A stretch of 64,000 nt of DNA from Ryuthela nishihirai (Eukaryota; Arthropoda; Arachnida; Araneae; Heptathelidae). This document shows positions 1 to 8,621 of this stretch, piece after piece; positions within the stretch are counted from its first letter, which is position 1; every line of letters starts with the position of its first letter. The translations under genes and the position numbers were made by a program. The stretch spans positions 248,001-312,000 of the forward strand of contig JAWZYU010000125.1 of assembly GCA_038380435.1 (NCBI GenBank), read 5' to 3'. The notes beneath the pieces were generated by a model. It was given only the letters and a program-made list of their open reading frames with translations, did not search any database and was not told the origin of the DNA.

Positions 1-56
1 TATACTCTACTTGCCCCATATTCTTCTCGCATATATAGCACTGTCTCGTTTGCAGG

Positions 57-64
57 TGACGTCA
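57..64. promoter_or_regulatory. Palindromic TGACGTCA (CRE/ATF-type) site
   Basis: A perfect 8-bp palindrome, TGACGTCA, lies 56 bp into every unit (for example 5191-5198 in unit 2) and is unchanged even where the flank varies (unit 10 has CATTTGCAG instead of CGTTTGCAG just upstream). It follows a TATATAG string at about 33-39. This sequence is the consensus for CREB/ATF bZIP factors. Inside the candidate leader intron it could be an enhancer or a second promoter; no expression evidence is available. Confidence 0.35.
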
Positions 65-221
65 CGCTGGAAAAAATGAAATAAAAAAATATATATACAT
101 ATACATATGTACCACTCGGTGGAGCAAGGGAAAAAAATGGGGATAGGTGAACAAAAATTAGTTCCCATGCTTGCACATAGATGGCAGCGCGAAACCCGAA
201 CCTTGTACGACCGGTAGTAGG

Positions 222-301
222 TAAACCCCTGGGTTTTCTCCCTGACGCCAACGGGTTTTACTAATCCCCTGGGTTTTCCCCCTGACGCCAACGGGTTTTA
301 C
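222..301. repeat. 40-bp tandem duplication
   Basis: Two adjacent 40-bp copies (222-261 and 262-301) differ at only a few bases. Each contains CCCCTGGGTTTT and GACGCCAACGGGTTTTAC. The first copy also contains AAACCCCTGGGTTT, whose ends AAACCC and GGGTTT are inverted repeats. The block recurs at 221 bp into each unit (5356-5435 in unit 2, 10487-10566 in unit 3, 61683-61762 in unit 13). Function unknown. Confidence 0.85.
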
Positions 302-546
302 AACTCGTGCCACTGAGTGCAACGCCCGTCCCTTTGCTCTGCGACCACTGACAGCTACAGACGTGCGTTTTCCAGCTCCCGACTTTACCTCATAGTAACC
401 TTTTCGCTTAATCTTTGGTTCAGTATTCTTCAGCATAGTCTGTAGTGGTCTTTAGTCGACGCACTACTGATTTATATTAGCTCTACGAATTCTAATTATT
501 AATTTTTTTTCTCCTTCTTTTGCAGTGACCTGAGCCGGATTCCACC

Positions 547-1938
547 ATGTCCGTTCCAGTTGCAGCGACGAAGGGAGTAGAGGAAGAGCGTGCCAACGCC
601 ACCACAGCCACCAAGATGGTTCCACCCGATGGAGGATACGGGTGGGCCGTCGCTGGTGGCTGCTTTCTCATAACCTTTCTCCTTTCAGGATTCGTCAAGT
701 CCTTCAGCGCTCTGAAGGTGGCGATCTTCCTGGAGTTTCCTGATACATCTCCGTCCCAGGCGGCCTGGATCCCGGGGCTGCTAGGAACCCTATCGCTGGT
801 CTTCTCACCGGTGACAGGGATCCTCATGTCTACCTTCGGATACAGGCCGCTCGTGTGTCTGGGCGGATTGCTGTGCAGCGCTGGCCTTGCCCTCAGCTAC
901 CTGGCCACCTCCGGTTCCTTCCTCATAGGTACCATTGGAGGCCTCATGGGGGTCGGTGCATCCTTTGCCATCACCACCGGCATAGTGTGCACTGGAAAGT
1001 ACTTCACGACACGGAGGCCGGCAGCGATGGCCGTCGCCCTGTCGGGAGGCTGCTTCGGGGCCATGGCCCTGCCCACTGCGATCAACGAGCTGCTGCTGGC
1101 GGTCGGCCTGCACTACACGTTCCTCGTGCTGGCCGGCTGCTTCACGCTCATCGCAGTCTGCGGCCTGCTCTTCGTTCGGCCCGAGAGCCGCTTCCGCGAG
1201 GTGCCCGCCGGCGGCAGCAACGATGCCGTCGTCGTGACCCCCGCGGAAGCTGGAGAGCTGGCACCCAGATCCTGCGCGAAGGTGGTCGCCGAGAGGCTGT
1301 CCCTCCGTTTCCTCACGGACGGCCTGTTCCTCCTCACGAGCGCTTCCATCTTCGCGATGGGTATGGGCAACCCTCACTTCCTGCACTACATTCCCCAGCA
1401 CGCCAAGTCGCTGGGGATCGAGAAGAGCAGTGCCATGCTGCTTCTCGCCTACTCTGCTGCCGGCGACCTGGTCGTGCGCCTCTCGTATGGTCTTCTCGCC
1501 AGCCGCTCTCCCCTGCCGAGGACGGCCGAATACATCGCGGCCGTCTCCGTCTCGGCTGCAGCCGTCATCTCACTGCCTTTCTGCCGCGAGTACTGGCAGC
1601 TTGTTGTTGCCTCCGTCGCCGCAGGAGTGGGAACCGGAGTGTGGACCATCCTGATCCCCCTCCTGCTTAGCTCGAATCACGGAGTCGACAACATGAACGG
1701 CACCTTCACCCTGGTGCGGCTCTTCCAGGGAGTGGCCAACCTCATCTACCCTCCCGTGGCAGGACTGCTCCGGTCCACCGGTGGCGACCGCGCAGTCCTG
1801 CTCTTCATGGGATCGAAGATGTGTGTGGCCACGGCCTTCGGCGTCGCCTTGCACGTCTCTGCTGTCTTGATCCAGAGGAGGGTTCGGGCGGCAGCGTCGC
1901 TCAAGGAACGGCTCGACGTCTTCACCACCGCAGTGTGA
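547..1938 (+). CDS. SLC16-type monocarboxylate transporter (copy 1)
   Basis: This 463-residue protein is a 12-helix major-facilitator carrier of the MCT/SLC16 family, expected in the plasma membrane, moving lactate, pyruvate or similar acids with a proton. The family signature DGGYGWAV (residues 28-35) opens TM1, and the second signature, KYFTTRRPAAMAVALSGG (151-168), covers the TM5 entry. Asp28, Lys51, Asp307 and Arg311 align without gaps locally with D15, K38, D309 and R313 of human MCT1, the residues tied to proton-coupled transport. Hydrophobic helices lie roughly at 34-50, 74-94, 101-120, 124-146, 158-178, 183-209, 255-273, 294-316, 328-345, 349-375, 386-408 and 416-442; the TM6-7 loop is about 211-253. 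The tail is short, so the protein is slightly shorter than human MCT1 (500). The start has a good context (CCACCATG). No intron interrupts the frame. Substrate is inferred from family only. Copy 1 alone has G446V in the C-terminal tail. Confidence 0.93.
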   Translation: MSVPVAATKGVEEERANATTATKMVPPDGGYGWAVAGGCFLITFLLSGFVKSFSALKVAIFLEFPDTSPSQAAWIPGLLGTLSLVFSPVTGILMSTFGYRPLVCLGGLLCSAGLALSYLATSGSFLIGTIGGLMGVGASFAITTGIVCTGKYFTTRRPAAMAVALSGGCFGAMALPTAINELLLAVGLHYTFLVLAGCFTLIAVCGLLFVRPESRFREVPAGGSNDAVVVTPAEAGELAPRSCAKVVAERLSLRFLTDGLFLLTSASIFAMGMGNPHFLHYIPQHAKSLGIEKSSAMLLLAYSAAGDLVVRLSYGLLASRSPLPRTAEYIAAVSVSAAAVISLPFCREYWQLVVASVAAGVGTGVWTILIPLLLSSNHGVDNMNGTFTLVRLFQGVANLIYPPVAGLLRSTGGDRAVLLFMGSKMCVATAFGVALHVSAVLIQRRVRAAASLKERLDVFTTAV

Positions 1939-2419
1939 TGTCGCAGCTATCGGGAAGCGGCCTCCCCTTCCGGGACTGACTGCCATGTCCGGGAAGGGTT
2001 TGGCATCCTAAACAGGAAAAACTGAAAAAAGAATTAAGTGAAAATCAAAAAACCAAAAAAAAAAAATATTTAAATGTTCAAAAATAAAAAAAAATAAAAA
2101 TTTAAATGTTCAAAAATAAAAAAAAAAATATAAAAAATTTCTTAAAAGCAAAGAGAAGACACTCTCGCTGTTTCCTGTATGTTTGTATTGTTTGTATGTC
2201 ACTTTTGCTGTGCATTGTATTCTTTTTTCTATGTCGTTGTAAAACTCTGCACATTGTGCTATGATACCAAGTCCACCAGAGAGACAGACAACTTTTAAAC
2301 ACGCCAGCGCAATGCGCTGCCAGTCCTAAGCCTGGATAAAGTGTGAAGGGAAGTTGAGAGTCACCCGACACTTCATAATAAGGTACAAAAGAAAAAAAAA
2401 ATAATTCACAGGTCCTTGA
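1939..2419 (+). terminator. 3' untranslated / A-rich polyadenylation region (unit 1)
   Basis: After the hairpin comes an A-rich stretch (about 2012-2150) with AATAAA at 2083, 2093 and 2115, any of which could be the polyadenylation signal. Inside it TTTAAATGTTCAAAAATAAA is present twice in tandem. Beyond it are T-rich sequence with GTTTGTATTGTTTGTATG and a perfect small inverted repeat, CAGCGCAATGCGCTG (2305-2319). Equivalent stretches are 7073-7553, 12204-12685, 17340-17818, 22470-22950, 27604-28085, 32738-33218, 37876-38356, 43008-43488, 48142-48622, 53275-53754, 58270-58750 and 63400-63879. No second gene is seen here: the minus-strand 109-codon frame has low-complexity ends and no recognisable domain. 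Confidence 0.5.
1966..1997 (+). other. Conserved hairpin in the 3' untranslated region
   Basis: CCTTCCGGGAC (1966-1976) and GTCCGGGAAGG (1987-1997) pair over 10 of 11 positions around a 10-base loop. The hairpin starts 28 bp after the stop codon and I see the same sequence at the same offset after all 13 stop codons. It does not match the histone stem-loop consensus. It may affect mRNA stability, or it may simply be shared because the units are near-identical. Confidence 0.55.
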
Positions 2420-3343
2420 CACCCAACCCACATAACCCCTTCCTCTTAGAGGAGGGGGGGATACACCGAAAAAATTTCACACGATACCTACATCCAACCC
2501 ACACAACCCCTTCCTATTGGACGGTGGGAATACACCAAAAAATTTTCACACGCTACCTACAACCAACCCACATAGCCCCTTCCTCTTATGGAAGGGGGGG
2601 GGGGAGAGTACACCGAAAAAATTTCACACGATACCTACACCTAATCCACATAACCCCTTCCTTTTGGACGGTGGGAATACACCAAAAAAATTTCACACGC
2701 TACCTACAACCAACCAACATAACCCCTTCCTCTTATGGGGGGGAGAGTACACCGAAAAAATTTCACATGATACCTACACCTAATCCACATAACCCCTTCC
2801 TTTTGGACGGTGGGAATACACCAAAAAAATTTCACACGCTACCTACAACCAACCAACATAACCCCTTCCTCTTATGGGGGGGAGAGTACACCGAAAAATT
2901 TTCACAGGATACCTACACCCAACCCAAATAACCCCTTCCTATTGGACGGTGGGATTACACCAAAAAATTTTCACAAGCTACCTACAACCAACCGACATGA
3001 CCCCTTCCTGTTAGACGGTGGGATTACACCAAAAAATTTTCACAAGCTACCTACAACCAACCGACATGACCCCTTCCTGTTAGGGGGGGAGAGTTCACCG
3101 AAAAAATTTCACACGATACCTACACCCAACCAACATAACCCCTTCCTCTTAGAGGGGGGGGGGGGGAATACACAAAAAAATTTTCACACGCTACCTAAAA
3201 CCAAGCCACATAACCCCTTCCTGTTAGGGGGGAGAGTACACCGAAAAAATTTCACGCGACACCTACACCCTAACCACATAACCACTTCCCCTTAGAGCGG
3301 GGGAATACACCAAACATTAAATTATTTTCACACGGCATCGAAA
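2420..3343. repeat. Minisatellite, ~13 monomers of 68-76 bp (unit 1)
   Basis: Monomers share the core ACATAACCCCTTCCT followed by a G-rich or GGACGGTGGG segment, then TACACC(A/G)AAAAA, TTTCACACG and TACCTACA. Two types alternate: type A has a G tract and CGAAAAAATTTCACACGATA, type B has GGACGGTGGG and CAAAAAATTTTCACACGCTA, so the working period is a dimer of about 139-146 bp. The order is A B A B A B A B B A B A B. Degenerate monomers continue to about 3462. The G tracts in monomers 3 and 11 are 11 and 13 bases here. Open frames cross the array because the monomer is near 69 bp, but they are not considered genes. Confidence 0.95.
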
Positions 3344-3490
3344 CCCAATTCACAAAACACCTCCCTGTTATTTTGTTCGAAGGGTTGGAGGAGGAGGAGG
3401 TCAGAACACTTAAAAAGTAAATTCACACGCTGGTGACCCTCCACCCATAAGTCTCTTCCTGCGTTTACATTAATCTCCGCCCTACCCGCG

Positions 3491-3740
3491 GTCAGTAGAG
3501 GACACCGATGGTATTGGAATGACCGCCGTCCGTCGGATGGGACATTAGGCCGTGGCTCCGTGTGCGGGAGGGCCATATCCTGTGCACGTTAAAGAACACG
3601 CTGGATGGCCTTGAGGGGAGTCTACCATCTTGTCCCCCCACTGGGTGATCCAGTGGGTACCCCCCAACCTCCTCTGAGCCTTCGTGGTCTATGGGACCTG
3701 GACCTTTAGCCCATTGTGTGCAAAAAAAGTGCTGCTCAGA
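3491..3740. repeat. SINE-like dispersed repeat module (unit 1)
   Basis: This stretch is unlike its neighbours in being GC-balanced and unrelated to the minisatellite. It contains CGTCGGATGGGACATTAGGC, GGCTCCGTGTG and TGCACGTTAAAGAACACG. From memory, blocks of the type GGATGGGACGTTAA...GTCCCGTGTG...GCACGTTAAAGAACCC are scattered in many invertebrate genomes and belong to SINE-like elements; I could not check this. An A-run at about 3838-3849 might be its tail. No tRNA-type A and B boxes are convincing within it, so the class is uncertain. Confidence 0.45.
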
Positions 3741-4258
3741 AGTAAGAAAGACCGACACGACCCAAGCGGTAGGAACAAGTGAGCAAATAAAATCCCAGGA
3801 ATAATGCCAATTCCTAAGAAAAACCTAGAAAACCTTTAAAAAAAAAAAATCCAGTGAATCACTCTACTCTAGGAGAAACAGCATATAACTCACGTCTGTG
3901 GAAAGCAGAGGTATGGGCACGATCGAACCTCTAAATGGATCGCACAACCCATAGACCCTCTCCTGCAGAAGAACTAAAAGAAATAAAACGATAGTGTGAC
4001 AAAAAAAAAAGGGATCGCATAACACACTTGCTCTGAAATTCTCCGTCGACAGGAAGGAAAGGGAATGGAAGTCTCCGTTTGCTCAAAGGCCGAGTAAAAC
4101 AACCACGAATCCATAGCATCGTTTTTCGAAGCCAACCGATAACAATTGAGGAACAACAATTGTTTTTTTCGAATTCCAATTGTTGCGCAGCGAAAATAAT
4201 ATACGATATGAAAGCCTTCAGAGAGTACTGTTGCGTAGGGCACACCGTTGCTACGTCA
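3741..4258. other. Intergenic spacer upstream of the promoter
   Basis: This 518-bp stretch between the SINE-like module and the TATA-like box has no supported gene. It contains A-runs (3838-3849 and 4002-4011), CAATTG-containing short inverted sequences near 4143-4183, and ACCCAAGCGGT at 3760, which recurs at 4577 inside the intron. The small open frames on either strand lack good starts or recognisable domains. The same spacer precedes each promoter (for example 8872-9389 and 14008-14525). Confidence 0.6.
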
Positions 4259-4369
4259 TATATAGGTTGTCCTTTGTTGTCAGATTTAGATTTTTCCGTG
4301 TTAGATTCATTTTTCAGTTTTACACTTTTATACCTCTCTAAAATCATCCGGACAATTAAGGGAAGAGTG
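4259..4369 (+). promoter_or_regulatory. Candidate core promoter and noncoding exon 1 (for copy 2)
   Basis: TATATAGG at 4259-4266 is preceded by TACGTCA. A TCAG string at 4280-4283 and the bases to about 4300 are possible initiator positions. The short putative exon ends at 4369 before GTGAGT, a near-ideal donor. The pairing with the acceptor at 5659 gives an intron whose length is identical in almost all units. This unit reads GGAAGAGTG|GTGAGT, whereas the others read GGAAGTGTG|GTGAGT. Prediction only; no transcript evidence. Confidence 0.4.
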
Positions 4370-5659
4370 GTGAGTAGCCGTTACTTTCTTATGCAGTGAA
4401 AAATTATTCCGACAGAATTACCTCACACTATATATACCAATAAATCGGAAAACTTCAAAATACGATCTCCCCTTATAAACTGATATACGTTTGCGAAATC
4501 ATATAGAGTAATTAAAGGATATTCAGAAAAGCTTTTCCCAAACAAGCATAGCAGGGCAAAACGTGAAGGTAACTTCACCCAAGCGGTTAGAAATTACTCT
4601 AGCAAATGAAAGCTTATTTACTCTAGCAAAATAAGCTTAATAGCTTATTTACTCTAGAATGGCTTATTTACTGTAGCAAATGAAAGTATTTAATAAGAAG
4701 AAAATTTTCCGTTTCATTTAGGCAAAAATAGCTGAGATATTTTATTTAAATAAACGACATTTTTTTCTCCATTATTCGTTAAGGCAAAAATATATTAATT
4801 TGGATCCTTTCTAACGTTTATGCCAGACGAAACGATTCCTACAGCAAAATCAGTCCCAATTTAGATCAAAAACAACATTTGATAAACTCTTCTAGAGTTC
4901 CATGCGTTGGTAGAATAGATAGATATGACGGAAATTTCAAGAAAAAATGTCTATTATTAACCTTTCAACGATGGTAACGAAATCGAATTGTCAACACGTG
5001 AGTAGTTTACGTGACGATCGGTAAACATCTGGTATTGAATTATTTTAGAAACATTTGGTACTGGTTGTTTATTTTATTAGGAAAATTACTTTAAAATTTC
5101 CTATCATTATCTTATAAACTTTAATAAACTTTTGTATACTCTACTTGCCCCATATTCTTCTCGCATATATAGCACTGTCTCGTTTGCAGGTGACGTCACG
5201 CTGGAAAAAATGAAATAAAAAAATATATATACATATACATATGTACCACTCGGTGGAGCAAGGGAAAAAAATGGGGATAGGTGAAGAAAAATTAGTTCCC
5301 ATGCTTGCACATAGATGGCAGCGCGAAACCCGAACCTTGTACGACCGGTAGTAGGTAAACCCCTGGGTTTTCTCCCTGACGCCAACGGGTTTTACTAATC
5401 CCCTGGGTTTTCCCCCTGACGCCAACGGGTTTTACAACTCGTGCCACTGAGTGCAACGCCCGTCCCTTTGCTCTGCGACCACTGACAGCTACAGACGTGC
5501 GTTTTCCAGCTCCCGACTTTACCTCATAGTAACCTTTTCGCTTACTCTTTGGTTCAGTATTCTTCAGCATAGTCTGTAGTGGTCTTTAGTCGACGCACTA
5601 CTGATTTATATTAGCTCTACCAATTCTAATTATTAATTTTTTTTCTCCTTCTTTTGCAG
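4370..5659 (+). other. Candidate leader intron, 1290 bp (copy 2)
   Basis: The intron would run from GTGAGT to a branch-point-like CTAAT, a T/C tract and TTTTGCAG at 5652-5659. Inside are AT-rich sequence, a cluster of GCTTATTTACTCTAG-type direct repeats (4591-4686), the TGACGTCA palindrome (5191-5198) and the 40-bp duplication (5356-5435). No coding potential is seen. An alternative view is that transcription starts near the TATATAG at about 5165 and the leader is unspliced. Confidence 0.45.
4591..4686. repeat. Short direct repeats around GCTTATTTACTCTAG
   Basis: Four imperfect copies of a 15-base AT-rich word ending in CTAG, with AGCAAATGAAAG at both ends, lie about 220 bp inside the candidate intron. 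The cluster recurs in each complete unit with single-base changes (unit 1 has GAAAGTATTT, others GAAAGAATTT; unit 4 has CTCTAGTAAAA). AAGCTTATTT and AAATAAGCTT-like strings also make it partly palindromic. No function is assigned. Confidence 0.7.
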
Positions 5660-5680
5660 TGACCTGAGCCGGATTCCACC

Positions 5681-7072
5681 ATGTCCGTTCCAGTTGCAGC
5701 GACGAAGGGAGTAGAGGAAGAGCGTGCCAACGCCACCACAGCCACCAAGATGGTTCCACCCGATGGAGGATACGGGTGGGCCGTCGCTGGTGGCTGCTTT
5801 CTCATAACCTTTCTCCTTTCAGGATTCGTCAAGTCCTTCAGCGCTCTGAAGGTGGCGATCTTCCTGGAGTTTCCTGATACATCTCCGTCCCAGGCGGCCT
5901 GGATCCCGGGGCTGCTAGGAACCCTATCGCTGGTCTTCTCACCGGTGACAGGGATCCTCATGTCTACCTTCGGATACAGGCCGCTCGTGTGTCTGGGCGG
6001 ATTGCTGTGCAGCGCTGGCCTTGCCCTCAGCTACCTGGCCACCTCCGGTTCCTTCCTCATAGGTACCATTGGAGGCCTCATGGGGGTCGGTGCATCCTTT
6101 GCCATCACCACCGGCATAGTGTGCACTGGAAAGTACTTCACGACACGGAGGCCGGCAGCGATGGCCGTCGCCCTGTCGGGAGGCTGCTTCGGGGCCATGG
6201 CCCTGCCCACTGCGATCAACGAGCTGCTGCTGGCGGTCGGCCTGCACTACACGTTCCTCGTGCTGGCCGGCTGCTTCACGCTCATCGCAGTCTGCGGCCT
6301 GCTCTTCGTTCGGCCCGAGAGCCGCTTCCGCGAGGTGCCCGCCGGCGGCAGCAACGATGCCGTCGTCGTGACCCCCGCGGAAGCTGGAGAGCTGGCACCC
6401 AGATCCTGCGCGAAGGTGGTCGCCGAGAGGCTGTCCCTCCGTTTCCTCACGGACGGCCTGTTCCTCCTCACGAGCGCTTCCATCTTCGCGATGGGTATGG
6501 GCAACCCTCACTTCCTGCACTACATTCCCCAGCACGCCAAGTCGCTGGGGATCGAGAAGAGCAGTGCCATGCTGCTTCTCGCCTACTCTGCTGCCGGCGA
6601 CCTGGTCGTGCGCCTCTCGTATGGTCTTCTCGCCAGCCGCTCTCCCCTGCCGAGGACGGCCGAATACATCGCGGCCGTCTCCGTCTCGGCTGCAGCCGTC
6701 ATCTCACTGCCTTTCTGCCGCGAGTACTGGCAGCTTGTTGTTGCCTCCGTCGCCGCAGGAGTGGGAACCGGAGTGTGGACCATCCTGATCCCCCTCCTGC
6801 TTAGCTCGAATCACGGAGTCGACAACATGAACGGCACCTTCACCCTGGTGCGGCTCTTCCAGGGAGTGGCCAACCTCATCTACCCTCCCGTGGCAGGACT
6901 GCTCCGGTCCACCGGTGGCGACCGCGCAGTCCTGCTCTTCATGGGATCGAAGATGTGTGTGGCCACGGCCTTCGGCGTCGCCTTGCACGTCTCTGCTGTC
7001 TTGATCCAGAGGAGGGGTCGGGCGGCAGCGTCGCTCAAGGAACGGCTCGACGTCTTCACCACCGCAGTGTGA
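5681..7072 (+). CDS. SLC16-type monocarboxylate transporter (copy 2)
   Basis: This copy encodes the consensus 463-residue protein, identical to copies 4, 5, 9 and 13. It is the first copy whose complete predicted leader (exon 1 at 4259-4369, intron 4370-5659) lies in the window. The ATG is the first in the predicted spliced leader exon and sits in CCACCATG. The TM8 pair Asp307/Arg311 and TM1 Lys51 are intact, so proton-linked transport is plausible. Confidence 0.94.
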   Translation: MSVPVAATKGVEEERANATTATKMVPPDGGYGWAVAGGCFLITFLLSGFVKSFSALKVAIFLEFPDTSPSQAAWIPGLLGTLSLVFSPVTGILMSTFGYRPLVCLGGLLCSAGLALSYLATSGSFLIGTIGGLMGVGASFAITTGIVCTGKYFTTRRPAAMAVALSGGCFGAMALPTAINELLLAVGLHYTFLVLAGCFTLIAVCGLLFVRPESRFREVPAGGSNDAVVVTPAEAGELAPRSCAKVVAERLSLRFLTDGLFLLTSASIFAMGMGNPHFLHYIPQHAKSLGIEKSSAMLLLAYSAAGDLVVRLSYGLLASRSPLPRTAEYIAAVSVSAAAVISLPFCREYWQLVVASVAAGVGTGVWTILIPLLLSSNHGVDNMNGTFTLVRLFQGVANLIYPPVAGLLRSTGGDRAVLLFMGSKMCVATAFGVALHVSAVLIQRRGRAAASLKERLDVFTTAV

Positions 7073-7553
7073 TGTCGCAGCTATCGGGAAGCGGCCTCCC
7101 CTTCCGGGACTGACTGCCATGTCCGGGAAGGGTTTGGCATCCTAAACAGGAAAAACTGAAAAAAGAATTAAGTGAAAATCAAAAAACCAAAAAAAAAAAA
7201 TATTTAAATGTTCAAAAATAAAAAAAAATAAAAATTTAAATGTTCAAAAATAAAAAAAAAAATATAAAAAATTTCTTAAAAGCAAAGAGAAGACACTCTC
7301 GCTGTTTCCTGTATGTTTGTATTGTTTGTATGTCACTTTTGCTGTGCATTGTATTCTTTTTTCTATGTCGTTGTAAAACTCTGCACATTGTGCTATGATA
7401 CCAAGTCCACCAGAGAGACAGACATCTTTTAAACACGCCAGCGCAATGCGCTGCCAGTCCTAAGCCTGGATAAAGTGTGAAGGGAAGTTGAGAGTCACCC
7501 GACACTTCATAATAAGGTACAAAAGAAAAAAAAAATAATTCACAGGTCCTTGA

Positions 7554-8474
7554 CACCCAACCCACATAACCCCTTCCTCTTAGAGGAGGGGGGGATACAC
7601 CGAAAAAATTTCACACGATACCTACATCCAACCCACACAACCCCTTCCTATTGGACGGTGGGAATACACCAAAAAATTTTCACACGCTACCTACAACCAA
7701 CCCACATAGCCCCTTCCTCTTATGGAAGGGGGGGGGGAGAGTACACCGAAAAAATTTCACACGATACCTACACCTAATCCACATAACCCCTTCCTTTTGG
7801 ACGGTGGGAATACACCAAAAAAATTTCACACGCTACCTACAACCAACCAACATAACCCCTTCCTCTTATGGGGGGGAGAGTACACCGAAAAAATTTCACA
7901 CGATACCTACACCTAATCCACATAACCCCTTCCTTTTGGACGGTGGGAATACACCAAAAAAATTTCACACGCTACCTACAACCAACCAACATAACCCCTT
8001 CCTCTTATGGGGGGAGAGTACACCGAAAAATTTTCACAGGATACCTACACCCAACCCAAATAACCCCTTCCTATTGGACGGTGGGATTACACCAAAAAAT
8101 TTTCACAAGCTACCTACAACCAACCGACATGACCCCTTCCTGTTAGACGGTGGGATTACACCAAAAAATTTTCACAAGCTACCTACAACCAACCGACATG
8201 ACCCCTTCCTGTTAGGGGGGGAGAGTTCACCGAAAAAATTTCACACGATACCTACACCCAACCAACATAACCCCTTCCTCTTAGAGGGGGGGGGGGGAAT
8301 ACACAAAAAAATTTTCACACGCTACCTAAAACCAAGCCACATAACCCCTTCCTGTTAGGGGGGAGAGTACACCGAAAAAATTTCACGCGACACCTACACC
8401 CTAACCACATAACCACTTCCCCTTAGAGCGGGGGAATACACCAAACATTAAATTATTTTCACACGGCATCGAAA
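7554..8474. repeat. Minisatellite (unit 2)
   Basis: Thirteen monomers in the same A/B order as unit 1. The G tracts of monomers 3 and 11 are 10 and 12 bases, which shifts the open frames crossing the array relative to unit 1. Confidence 0.95.
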
Positions 8475-8621
8475 CCCAATTCACAAAACACCTCCCTGTT
8501 ATTTTGTTCGAAGGGTTGGAGGAGGAGGAGGTCAGAACACTTAAAAAGTAAATTCACACGCTGGTGACCCTCCACCCATAAGTCTCTTCCTGCGTTTACA
8601 TTAATCTCCGCCCTACCCGCG

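Larger units (their letters stand above)
1..525 (+). other. Candidate leader intron, 3' part (unit 1; donor lies outside the window)
   Basis: By comparison with the complete copies this is the last 525 bp of the leader intron. It ends with a branch-point-like CTAAT at 492-496, a T/C tract from 503 and CAG at 523-525. The ATG follows 21 bp later. Unit 1 shares the variant CTACGAATTC at about 485-492 with unit 10; other units read CTACCAATTC. Confidence 0.5.

Noticed and set aside
671..688. Intron-like CCTTTCTCCTTTCAG within the coding frame
   Set aside because: It resembles a 3' splice site, but the frame reads through it and the encoded TM1 aligns without gaps with human MCT1 from the PPDGG signature to the conserved lysine.
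805..1401. Long antisense and +1/+2 frames inside the transporter exon (198-271 codons)
   Set aside because: They overlap the conserved MCT frame, are rich in Arg, Gly, His and Pro as expected from GC-rich shadow frames, and show no domain. They recur only because the exon recurs.
2102..2431. Minus-strand 109-codon frame downstream of the transporter
   Set aside because: It ends in translated A/T runs, has no recognisable domain, changes length with homopolymer variation (120 codons in unit 6, 121 in unit 7), and lies in the predicted 3' untranslated region.
2416..3295. Open frames with a ~23-residue periodicity (GGESTPKKFH...NPFLL) through the minisatellite
   Set aside because: The monomer is near 69-70 bp, so any stop-free frame repeats. 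Frames shift between units with G-tract length, many start at TTG, and no start context or flanking coding signal is seen.
2420..3343. CRISPR array
   Set aside because: Monomers are contiguous and similar along their whole length, with no unique spacers, no cas genes, and a eukaryotic context.
3911..3940. tRNA-like B-box (GGTTCGATC on the minus strand) and an AAGCGGTTAG D-arm-like string at 4580
   Set aside because: No cloverleaf, acceptor stem or anticodon arm can be built around either, so no tRNA or clear tRNA-derived SINE head is supported.
3931..4399. Small frames on both strands around the promoter (78-138 codons)
   Set aside because: They overlap each other, depend on non-ATG starts in part, are cut by a single-base change in unit 6, and have no family resemblance.
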